From: Paenibacillus turpanensis | GTDB taxonomy: Bacteria; Bacillota; Bacilli; Paenibacillales; YIM-B00363 | Direction: 5' to 3' | DNA: 64,000 nucleotides | Assembly: GCF_011421635.1 (NCBI RefSeq) | Contig: NZ_WTLI01000008.1 | Span: forward strand, 151,347 to 215,346 | In this document: one piece after another, positions 35,679 through 43,307 of the stretch | How the letters are laid out: each line of letters begins with the position of its first letter | How positions within the stretch are numbered: position 1 is the stretch's first letter | The notes under the pieces: model-generated | What the model was told of the DNA's origin: nothing | The model's input: only the letters and a program-made list of their open reading frames with translations | Database searches by the model: none | Program-made: the position numbers and the translations under genes

Positions 35679-36647
35679 GTGGAAATTCAACATGCAGTGA
35701 ATGTAGTAGAGCGCATTCGTTCTAACATACAGAAGGTGCTGGTAGGAAAGAAAGAGGTTGTCGATTTGCTGCTAACGGCGCTGCTGGCTAACGGACATAC
35801 GCTGTTAGAGGATGTTCCGGGAACGGGGAAAACATTGCTGGCTAAAGCACTGGCCACATCGATCGACGGGAGGTTTAAGCGGCTTCAGTTTACGCCGGAT
35901 TTGCTGCCTTCCGATTTGACAGGGATTCATTATTACAATCAAAAATCAGGGGAATTTGAATTCCGCCCGGGACCGGCGTTTACAAACATCCTGCTGGCGG
36001 ATGAAATTAACCGGGCTACGCCGAGAACGCAGTCGAGCCTCTTGGAATGTATGGAAGAACGGCAAATTTCATTGGATGGTGCCACACATCGGCTGGAAGC
36101 GCCCTTTCTGGTTATCGCCACGCAAAATCCGGTCGATAACCAGGGGACGTTTCCGCTTCCGGAGGCGCAGCTTGACCGTTTTATGATGAAGATCCATATG
36201 GGTTATCCGACGTCTGAGGAGTCCGTACAAATTTTGCGCAGATTTCGTGAATCCAGTCCGCTTGAGGAGCTGCAGCCGGCCGTCACTGCATCCGAGGTGA
36301 CGGATGCCCAGCGGTACACCGCTGCTGTTGAAGTGAGCGAGGAGCTGCTTGGGTATATCGTGCGGATTGCAGAAGCATCGCGCAAGCAGTCGGATGTGCT
36401 GCTAGGCGTTAGCCCCCGCGGCGCTCAGGCGCTGCTGAAGGCATCTCAGGCGTATGCCGTTATCCAAGGTAGGCCTTTTGTGACGCCGGATGATGTCAAG
36501 GCTGTCGCTATCCCAGTGCTCGCACACCGGCTGCTGCTGCAGCATTCGATGCGGATCCGAGATAACAAAGCGGAGGAGCTTGTGCGAAAGCTGTTGAACG
36601 AAATCGAGGTTCCGGCAGAACCGTCAGCGTTTGCGAAGCGCGGGTAA
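35679..36647 (+). CDS. MoxR-family AAA+ ATPase
   Basis: 322-residue ATPase of the MoxR group. It has Walker A DVPGTGKTLLAKA, Walker B ILLADEINRATPRTQSSLLE, sensor 1 VIATQNPVDNQGTFPLPEAQLDRF and an arginine-finger/sensor 2 region SPRGAQALL. MoxR proteins act as chaperones for assembly or activation of partner proteins. The GTG at 35679 has AGGGGAG 7 bases upstream; a GTG at 35649 lacks a site. It is the first gene of a MoxR-DUF58-DUF4129 operon, the usual arrangement. Confidence 0.93.
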   Translation: MEIQHAVNVVERIRSNIQKVLVGKKEVVDLLLTALLANGHTLLEDVPGTGKTLLAKALATSIDGRFKRLQFTPDLLPSDLTGIHYYNQKSGEFEFRPGPAFTNILLADEINRATPRTQSSLLECMEERQISLDGATHRLEAPFLVIATQNPVDNQGTFPLPEAQLDRFMMKIHMGYPTSEESVQILRRFRESSPLEELQPAVTASEVTDAQRYTAAVEVSEELLGYIVRIAEASRKQSDVLLGVSPRGAQALLKASQAYAVIQGRPFVTPDDVKAVAIPVLAHRLLLQHSMRIRDNKAEELVRKLLNEIEVPAEPSAFAKRG

Positions 36648-36655
36648 GATTCAAG

Positions 36656-37750
36656 ATGAAGCTGCATTGGTTCATTGCGAATATTGCGCTGTTGTTTTGG
36701 CTGCTTATTTGGCTGTATTCCCGATATGCGTTAAAGCACATCGGGTATTCCCGTCATTTCTCGGAAAAGGCGGTCTTTGAAGGTGAATCCGTAGAGATGG
36801 TGGAGCGAATTTCCAATCGAAAGCTGCTTCCGCTTCCTTGGCTTCGTTTGGAGTCGCGGGTATCCACCGGGCTTGTGTTTGGAAGCCAAGGGGATATGGA
36901 TATTCGCGGCGGGGAGCAGTTTCAGCATCATTTGAGTCTTTTTAGCTTGCGGCCGTATCGGCAGATCGTACGGAAGCATCAAGTCGTTTGCGCGCGGCGA
37001 GGCATCTATAAGCTCAATTCGGCGGCGATGACCTCCGGGGACCCGCTTGGAATTAAAGTTCGTACGGAGCAGGTGCCACTATCTCTTGAGCTTGTGGTGT
37101 ATCCGAAGCCGGCCCCGCTCGGGGAGCTGCCTTTACCGAGCCACAGCTGGCTCGGGGAGCTTGCGGTTCGGCGCTGGATCGTCGAGGACCCGTTTCTTAC
37201 GTCAGGGAGCCGAGAGTACCAGCCGGGTGATCCTTTAAACGCAGTCAATTGGAAGGCGACGGCTCGTACGGGAGAGCTGCAGGTACATAAGAAAGACTTT
37301 ACCGCCGACCACAGGCTTATGATTTGTTTAAACTTCGAGGTGACGGAGTCGATGTGGAGCACGGTCACCGACCCGGAGCGGGTGGAGCGTGCAATTCGAT
37401 ATGCTGCGGCGGTAGCCGATTATGCATTGGCACGCGGGATCGATACGGGCTTGCTCTGCAACGGCTGGACGGAACGGGAACCGAAGGAGGCCGTTCATAT
37501 TGAACCTGGCGGCGGGATGCCTCAGCTGACACAGCTGCTGGAAACGATGGCTGCGCTTCAGCTGGACAGCTGTGCGGCAATGGACGCACTTATCAAGCAG
37601 ATGGCCGAAAAGGCGGATGCTTCTACCGACTATCTGCTCATCAGCTGCCATGAGGGAGAGAGGCTAAGAGGAGCTGCCGAAGAGCTGGCAAGGCGGGGCA
37701 ACGGAATCGAATGGCTTCTTGTTGCGGATCAGGGGGTTGGTTTGCCATGA
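36656..37750 (+). CDS. DUF58-domain protein
   Basis: 364-residue protein. Two hydrophobic segments lie in the first 20 residues, followed by a beta-rich region and the DUF58 signature REYQPGDPLNAVNWKATAR near residue 195. The C-terminal part resembles a von Willebrand A-type fold. It starts 8 bases after moxR without a strong ribosome site, so coupling is likely. DUF58 proteins are assumed to partner with MoxR ATPases in the maturation of surface proteins. The stop overlaps the next start as ATGA. Confidence 0.9.
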   Translation: MKLHWFIANIALLFWLLIWLYSRYALKHIGYSRHFSEKAVFEGESVEMVERISNRKLLPLPWLRLESRVSTGLVFGSQGDMDIRGGEQFQHHLSLFSLRPYRQIVRKHQVVCARRGIYKLNSAAMTSGDPLGIKVRTEQVPLSLELVVYPKPAPLGELPLPSHSWLGELAVRRWIVEDPFLTSGSREYQPGDPLNAVNWKATARTGELQVHKKDFTADHRLMICLNFEVTESMWSTVTDPERVERAIRYAAAVADYALARGIDTGLLCNGWTEREPKEAVHIEPGGGMPQLTQLLETMAALQLDSCAAMDALIKQMAEKADASTDYLLISCHEGERLRGAAEELARRGNGIEWLLVADQGVGLP

Positions 37751-39135
37751 ACGGAAAGGAACGAACGGCAGTGGCAGTGAATCCGCAGAAGCCTTGGGCA
37801 CAGGTGCTCCGATTCACCGGAGCCAGCGCAATGGAGCAGCTGCTGCTCCTTCCGCTGCTGCTGCTCATTCATGAATACGCAGTGAAAGGCAGCAGCCAGC
37901 TGTGGTGGCTTGCTTTGCTTCCGGCTTTCTCGGCCGTGGGCTGTGCTGCTTCGTTACGGCTGCGCGTCGTATGGCAAAAGCTCGCGTTGTCCGCTTTAGG
38001 CGGCGGAGCAGCCTTTTACTTGACGGTTACGTCGGCATGGGGGCCTCCGTTTCTTGGCGCAGCCGTCGCGTTCGCGGCTGTATTGCAAGGGGCGACGGTG
38101 GCCCGAAGACTCGGCCGGCCCGGATTTTATTGGTTTGCGATTTGCGGCTATTTTGTCGCAAGCTTCTTCTTTGGACGAATTGCAGAGCTTTCTAAGTATA
38201 CGGATGCAATACTGTGGGCCGGATTGTTCTGTTTGACGGCGGCCATCGCCGCGACAAATACGAGCAGCTTAAGGCATGCCGCATTAACGGGGGAAAAGGT
38301 GGGAGGAATCCCTTCCCGGGTAAGGCGTTTCAATCTCGTTTTCTTGACCTCCGTCTTCGTCATATTTGCTTTGCTGGGGCTTCTATTAGGAGGCAGCGTG
38401 CTGCAGGGTCTCGTGCAATTGATCGGCGGGGCGATCAGGATGATTTTAATGCTGCTGCGCGGTTCGACGACGGAGATCGCCCCGCCTAAAAATATGAAGC
38501 AGCAGCCGCCCCCGGACTTTGGCCCGCAGCCGGAGCAAGGCTGGTTTGCCGAGCTGCTCGATATGCTTTTTCTCGGTATGATTTGGCTCGGGATCGCCGT
38601 ATTGATTGCAGGACTGCTTTATGTTGGGTATAAGAAGGCCGGGCCGTTTCTGCGCAAATGGATCAGTAAGCTGACCGCATTCCTTCAGCGGCGCAGTAAG
38701 GGAGAGCAGCAGTCAGGGTACACGGACGAGGAGACGAGCGTGTTTGAATGGGATGCACTCAGCGGGACGTCTCCAGCTGCATGGCTTCGGAGGGTGACGT
38801 CCGGATTCACCCGTCGGCGGGATGATCAAGAACAAGCGGCAACGAACAGCGAAAAGGTGAAGAAGCTGTATCGTGAGTGGCTTCGCGATGCGGTCAGCAG
38901 CGGCTACGAGCCGAAGCGTCATTATACGCCTCAGGAAACCTTGCGGGATGTTATGAACTGGTTCACTGGGAAGCAGCAGACCCGGCAGAAAACCGTACAA
39001 GGAAATGAGCTTGCTCAAAAAAAGCTTGTCCAGCTTTATGACAAGGCGAAATACTCGGGTGAGGAAATCGGGTTAAATGAGCTTGAAGAGCTAAGGAATA
39101 CGCAGTCCGGCAAAGGCGGCGGGAGCATAACGTAG
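37747..39135 (+). CDS. Membrane protein with C-terminal DUF4129 (TgpA-like without transglutaminase)
   Basis: 462-residue membrane protein. About six membrane segments lie in residues 20-260, then a short Pro-rich extracellular stretch of about 40 residues, one more membrane segment (near 290-310) and a cytoplasmic DUF4129 domain (about 365-455; VKKLYREWLRDAVSSGYEPK then LYDKAKYSGEEIG). In TgpA-type proteins a transglutaminase-like domain lies between membrane segments 6 and 7. It is missing here; only a short linker is left. The start overlaps the DUF58 stop as ATGA. Confidence 0.85.
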   Translation: MNGKERTAVAVNPQKPWAQVLRFTGASAMEQLLLLPLLLLIHEYAVKGSSQLWWLALLPAFSAVGCAASLRLRVVWQKLALSALGGGAAFYLTVTSAWGPPFLGAAVAFAAVLQGATVARRLGRPGFYWFAICGYFVASFFFGRIAELSKYTDAILWAGLFCLTAAIAATNTSSLRHAALTGEKVGGIPSRVRRFNLVFLTSVFVIFALLGLLLGGSVLQGLVQLIGGAIRMILMLLRGSTTEIAPPKNMKQQPPPDFGPQPEQGWFAELLDMLFLGMIWLGIAVLIAGLLYVGYKKAGPFLRKWISKLTAFLQRRSKGEQQSGYTDEETSVFEWDALSGTSPAAWLRRVTSGFTRRRDDQEQAATNSEKVKKLYREWLRDAVSSGYEPKRHYTPQETLRDVMNWFTGKQQTRQKTVQGNELAQKKLVQLYDKAKYSGEEIGLNELEELRNTQSGKGGGSIT

Positions 39136-39171
39136 AATATAAGATTCATCGCGTGGGGGGAGGAATCATAC

Positions 39172-39921
39172 CTGGACTTACTATTTTCAATAGAAAACCT
39201 CGCCAAAAAACGCCATGACCAACCATCAAAATATTTATTTCAAAATGTAACCGCAAAGATTGCAGCCGCCCAGCGAGTCGCCCTGCTAGGAACTTCAGGC
39301 CAAGGGAAAAGCACGCTGCTGCGCATCTTCGGATTGCTCGATACTCCGGACGAGGGTGATATGCTGCTTCATAACAGTCCGCTGGCGGAGTGGAAGGCCC
39401 ACGAGTGGCGGCAAAAGGCCGCCTATGTCGCCCAGCAGTCCGTCATGCTTCCCGGAACGGTTGAGGAAAATTTGCAAACCGTCAGCAGGCTGAACGGGAA
39501 GCCGTTCGACCGGGAGTTGGCTAAGCGATGCATGGCTTCCGTCGGATTGAGCGAGCTGAGCTGGTCCAAGAACGCAGCCGATTTATCCGGTGGCGAGAAG
39601 CAGCGGACCGCGCTTGTCCGCTCATTGCTGCTTCGCCCGCAGCTGCTGCTGTTGGATGAGGTGACCGCTTCGCTCGATCCGGCAAGCAAGCATTTGGTTG
39701 AGCAGTGTTTGTTGGAGTGGAACCGACAGGAGGGGACGGCATACGTTTGGGTAACGCATGATTTGGAGCAGGCGCGGGAGATCAGTGAAACCACCTGGTT
39801 TATGGACGAAGGTACGCTTGCGGAGCAAGCATCGACAGCTGCATTTTTTAGAGAGCCTGCTTCGGAGACGGGGCGGCGTTTCATCCAAAACATGCAGTTT
39901 GAAAGGGGGGCTACTCCATAA
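39172..39921 (+). CDS. fetA: ABC transporter ATP-binding protein (FetA/YbbL-like)
   Basis: 249-residue ATPase, paired with the UPF0014 permease that follows. Motifs are Walker A GTSGQGKST, Q-loop VAQQSV, signature DLSGGEKQR, Walker B LLLLDEVTASLD and switch His VTHD. No ATG, GTG or TTG occurs in frame between an upstream TAG (39133) and the Walker A motif. The ribosome site GGGGGGAGG (39155-39163) points to a CTG at 39172, so I start there. A TTG at 39334 would cut off Walker A. In E. coli FetAB exports iron and protects against oxidative stress. Here the pair follows the MoxR operon by 36 bases and overlaps the permease by 1 base. Confidence 0.88.
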   Translation: MDLLFSIENLAKKRHDQPSKYLFQNVTAKIAAAQRVALLGTSGQGKSTLLRIFGLLDTPDEGDMLLHNSPLAEWKAHEWRQKAAYVAQQSVMLPGTVEENLQTVSRLNGKPFDRELAKRCMASVGLSELSWSKNAADLSGGEKQRTALVRSLLLRPQLLLLDEVTASLDPASKHLVEQCLLEWNRQEGTAYVWVTHDLEQAREISETTWFMDEGTLAEQASTAAFFREPASETGRRFIQNMQFERGATP

Positions 39922-40682
39922 TGTCGGGCTATGCACTGGCTTTTACTCTTGTTTTTGTGGCGATCACGGTCTTCCTATCCTTAAGGCAAAAGTTGGGGCT
40001 GGAAAAGGAAATTGTGATCGGCACGATGCGCGCCGCAGTACAGCTGCTGCTCATTGGCTACGTCCTGCACTTTGTATTCGATATGAATCATCCGGTATTT
40101 ATTGCCGCTATTATTTTCATGATGATCGGTACCGCATCCTGGAATGCGGGTGCACGAGCGAAGCAGCTGCCCAAGATTCGTTCCAGAATTGCAGCAGCTA
40201 TACTATGCACGGAAGTCGTGACGATGAGCGTACTGCTCGGACTCGGTATTATTGAGGCTACTCCTCAATTGATTATACCGGTCAGCGGGATTATTATCGG
40301 GAGCTCGATGATCGTGGCGGGATTATTTCTAAACGCCATGCGTCGTGAGCTGGAATCCTCGCGTGGAGAAATGGAGGCGCTGCTCTCCTTGGGAGCAACG
40401 CCGAGGCAATCCATTCAGGCGGCGATCAAGCGTTCCGTTCGGTCCAGCATGATCCCGACGATCGATGGGATGAAGACGATCGGGCTGGTGCAGCTGCCGG
40501 GCATGATGACCGGCATGATCGCGGCGGGTGCCGATCCGGTGGAGGCAGTGAGGTATCAGATATTAATCGCTTTCGTATTAACATCCGCAGCGGCTATTAC
40601 AGCGATGATATTAGGAAGAATCAGCTATTCGTTATGGTTTACGAAAGAAGGGCTTCTGCGAGGTATGGAAAAGCAGCAATGA
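39921..40682 (+). CDS. fetB: UPF0014 ABC permease (FetB/YbbM-like)
   Basis: 253-residue permease with about seven membrane segments and the UPF0014 signature: ELESSRGEMEALLSLGATP, then AAIKRSVRSSMIPTIDGMKTIGLVQLPGMMTG. The first loop and the TMK...GLVQLPGMM motif are strongly conserved. It forms an exporter with the upstream ATPase, and in E. coli the substrate is iron. The ATG shares a base with the ATPase stop (TAATG). Confidence 0.92.
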   Translation: MSGYALAFTLVFVAITVFLSLRQKLGLEKEIVIGTMRAAVQLLLIGYVLHFVFDMNHPVFIAAIIFMMIGTASWNAGARAKQLPKIRSRIAAAILCTEVVTMSVLLGLGIIEATPQLIIPVSGIIIGSSMIVAGLFLNAMRRELESSRGEMEALLSLGATPRQSIQAAIKRSVRSSMIPTIDGMKTIGLVQLPGMMTGMIAAGADPVEAVRYQILIAFVLTSAAAITAMILGRISYSLWFTKEGLLRGMEKQQ

Positions 40683-40694
40683 TTCTGCGGCTGC

Positions 40695-40994
40695 TTACAA
40701 CGAAGGATCTTTTTTGATAAAGCTTCGGGCCAACGCTTCCGCTTGCGGGTCGCGCGTGCGCTCGGAGCTTAATTTTTCCTCCATAATATCGATTAAAATC
40801 GGTTCTCCTTTTTCAAAAGCTTTAAACACGGCCTCCTCGGCATTATCCAGCGTTACATCATATCCGGATCTTCGAAGATATTCTTCAAAGTGCTGCAGGG
40901 TAGGGGTCTCATTTTCCCCCAAATAGATGACTCCTCGCAATTTCTTTGTTTCATTTTTGCGGATCAGCTTAAATTCGACGGTTTGTTCTCTCAT
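40695..40994 (-). CDS. Small conserved-looking protein of unknown function
   Basis: 99-residue protein rich in charged residues, with no signal peptide or membrane segment. It looks like a real gene: AAAGGGG lies ~12 bases upstream of the ATG and codon use matches neighbours. It begins MREQTVEFKLIRKNE and carries a SGYDVTLDNAEEAV segment. I do not recognise the family. It is convergent with the FetB gene, only 12 bases away, with no obvious terminator between them. Confidence 0.6.
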   Translation of the reverse strand: MREQTVEFKLIRKNETKKLRGVIYLGENETPTLQHFEEYLRRSGYDVTLDNAEEAVFKAFEKGEPILIDIMEEKLSSERTRDPQAEALARSFIKKDPSL

Positions 40995-41208
40995 CGCCGC
41001 GCAGCCCCTTTCGGAAAGTTTATTTTAAGTTATATAGGAAATGGTTTGAAATGCAGTGACATTTTATACTGTACAGATGGGAAGTGCTGTAATCACAAGG
41101 AGACTTTTTACCTTTGGCCAGTAGACGGATTTCGGCTAGAGGATTATGATTACGTATATTTGAGCAGGCAGGTCACCGGGTTGGAATTTGGGATAGGGGA
41201 GAGAGAAA

Positions 41209-42996
41209 ATGAAAGCAAAGAGCGCGTTGTCATTGGATTTCGAGCAGCTGTTTATGGACAGCCGGGTTACGAAGGGTAGCGGTCTTCGCACACTACTGCT
41301 GCTCTACAAGGGTCAATATTTGAATCTCATTTTATCGCTCATTTTCTTTGTTATCAAGCATTCGCCGGTTTGGGTTATCCCTATTGTAACGGCAGACATG
41401 ATTAACCACTTGAGCCAACCGGCCGATGGCGATTTGTCATGGCTGTGGATTGACCTCATCATCGTTAGCTTGGTCATCATTCAAAATATCCCGAGCCAAA
41501 TCATCCATGTCAGCTTTATGAGCCGTTCTTCCCGTCATATTGAGGCAGGATTGCGCGGCACAATGATCCGCAAGCTGCAGCATTTATCCATGTCGTATCA
41601 CAGTGACCTGCGGTCGGGCAAGCTGCAGGCGAAGGTGCTGCGCGACGTCGAGGCGATCGAGACGCTGTCCAAGCAAATGATGTATGCGTTTATGCCGGCC
41701 GTGTTAAACGTGGTCGTGTCGTTTATATTGACTGCAGTAAACAATCTCAGTGTGGCGAGCTTCTTTATTTTGGTGGCGCCGACAGGGATCCTTATTGTTT
41801 CATTATTCCGTAAAAACCTGCGGACGCGCAACCGCGAGTTTCGTAAAGAAATTGAAAATATGTCCGGACAAGTCGCTGAAACTGTGGAAATGATTCCGGT
41901 CACCCGTGCCCATGGTTTGGAGCAGGTTGAGATTGAGAAGGTCGAAAAGACGCTGCGTGAAATTAAGGGCAAGGGCTACAAACTCGATGTCGCAGAGGCC
42001 TTCTTCGGGTCCTCCAGCTGGGTCGTGTTTATGCTGTTTCAAATGGTTTGCTTAGGCTTTACATGCATGATGGCGTACCGGGGCTCCATTCAAGTTGGCG
42101 ACGTTGTGATGTATCAAGGCTTTTTCCAGACGATCCTCATGTCTGTGAACGGGATTTTGAACGTGTATCCGCAGTTTGCGAAGGGATTTGAATCGCTCAA
42201 TTCGGTTCGCGAGCTGTTGTCTTCGACAGAAACGGAAGAATATCAGGGGACACAGAAGGCGGATCGCTTAAAAGGAAGCTTTCAGTTCCGCAATGTTCAT
42301 TTTCATTATAACGATACGGATAAGCACGTGCTGCGCGATTTTAATTTAGAGGTGAAGCCGGGCGAATGCATTGCCTTTGTCGGGGAATCCGGTGCGGGGA
42401 AGTCGACGGTACTGAATATGGTAGTCGGCTTCTATCGCCCGACCAATGGCTGGATAGAGGTCGACGGGGTTCCGCTTGACGATCTGGAAATGCGTTCCTA
42501 CAGGCAGCAGCTGGCCGTTGTGCCGCAAAATACGATTTTGTTTTCCGGCACGATCCGCAGCAACATTACGTACGGCTTGACCGATGTGCCGGAGGAAAAG
42601 CTGCAGCAGGTAATCGAGATGGCGAACCTTAAGGATGTTATTGATGCGATGCCGCAGGGGCTGGAGACGTCAATCGGCGAGCATGGCAGCAAGCTGTCCG
42701 GCGGCCAGCGGCAGCGCATTGCGATTGCGCGCGCGATGATCCGCGACCCGCAAATTATTTTGCTCGACGAGGCGACTTCTGCTCTGGACAATGTGTCCGA
42801 GTTTAAGGTGCAGAAGGCGATGCGCGAGCTGGTGCGGGGACGGACGACGTTTATCGTCGCCCACCGTTTGTCCACGATCCGCGATGCAGACCGCATCGTG
42901 GTGATGAAGAGCGGCCAAGTGGCCGAGGTGGGCACCTTCGAGGAATTGATGGAGCGCCGCGGCGCTTTCTACGAGCTGAAGCAGATGCAGGCGTAA
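41209..42996 (+). CDS. ABC transporter with fused membrane and ATP-binding domains (multidrug/lipid type)
   Basis: 595-residue half-transporter of the type I exporter group. Six membrane segments fill residues 25-330, then a nucleotide-binding domain (350-590) with Walker A GESGAGKST, signature LSGGQRQR, Walker B IILLDEATSALD and H-loop VAHRLST. It should act as a homodimer, or as a heterodimer with a partner elsewhere. The ATG follows GGGGAGAGAG. No partner gene is adjacent; the small minus-strand gene upstream is divergent. The substrate is unknown. Confidence 0.92.
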   Translation: MKAKSALSLDFEQLFMDSRVTKGSGLRTLLLLYKGQYLNLILSLIFFVIKHSPVWVIPIVTADMINHLSQPADGDLSWLWIDLIIVSLVIIQNIPSQIIHVSFMSRSSRHIEAGLRGTMIRKLQHLSMSYHSDLRSGKLQAKVLRDVEAIETLSKQMMYAFMPAVLNVVVSFILTAVNNLSVASFFILVAPTGILIVSLFRKNLRTRNREFRKEIENMSGQVAETVEMIPVTRAHGLEQVEIEKVEKTLREIKGKGYKLDVAEAFFGSSSWVVFMLFQMVCLGFTCMMAYRGSIQVGDVVMYQGFFQTILMSVNGILNVYPQFAKGFESLNSVRELLSSTETEEYQGTQKADRLKGSFQFRNVHFHYNDTDKHVLRDFNLEVKPGECIAFVGESGAGKSTVLNMVVGFYRPTNGWIEVDGVPLDDLEMRSYRQQLAVVPQNTILFSGTIRSNITYGLTDVPEEKLQQVIEMANLKDVIDAMPQGLETSIGEHGSKLSGGQRQRIAIARAMIRDPQIILLDEATSALDNVSEFKVQKAMRELVRGRTTFIVAHRLSTIRDADRIVVMKSGQVAEVGTFEELMERRGAFYELKQMQA

Positions 42997-43115
42997 GTTG
43001 AGATTTACGATTGATGGGCACGCAAATTTTCGGACAGGGTGATTCGTGAGCATCCGATGATCCATCTTCTGTGTTTGCTGTTGAACGAAGCGATAAACTT
43101 TAAGAAAGATCCAGA

Positions 43116-43151
43116 AACAACCGGTTTCCTCAAAGGAGACCGGTTGTTTTT
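43116..43151 (+). terminator. Terminator after the ABC exporter gene
   Basis: AACAACCGGTTTCCT / GGAGACCGGTTGTT stem (one mismatch), CAAA loop, then a T tract. Confidence 0.92.
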
Positions 43152-43255
43152 ATAGGGTATGAAGGTAGCTTTCCAACAAAATTATTTTTCACTAACTTAC
43201 AATAAAATTAACAAAAAGTTACTGGAAATACATATCAATTTACTTCCATTTCTAT

Positions 43256-43261
43256 TATAAT
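43256..43261 (+). promoter_or_regulatory. Probable -10 box of the repeat SLH protein gene
   Basis: TATAAT in an AT-rich stretch 47 bases upstream of the GTG start. No convincing -35 was found at 17 bases. Confidence 0.4.
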
Positions 43262-43307
43262 GATGTAGGAAATTTGTACTAGATTTATAGTTTAGGGAGG
43301 AACGACG

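Larger units (their letters stand above)
42997..43307. other. Intergenic region between the ABC exporter and the repeat SLH protein
   Basis: Holds the exporter's terminator (43116-43151), an AT-rich promoter area with TATAAT (43256-43261), and the ribosome site GGGAGG of the next gene. Nothing else was seen. Confidence 0.6.

Noticed and set aside
39334..39921. TTG start for the FetA-like ATPase
   Set aside because: It would remove Walker A, while the conserved upstream sequence is open and has a ribosome site before CTG.
41000..41208. Open frame upstream of the ABC exporter (part of 40890-41279)
   Set aside because: It overlaps the small minus-strand gene and has no ribosome site or recognisable domain.
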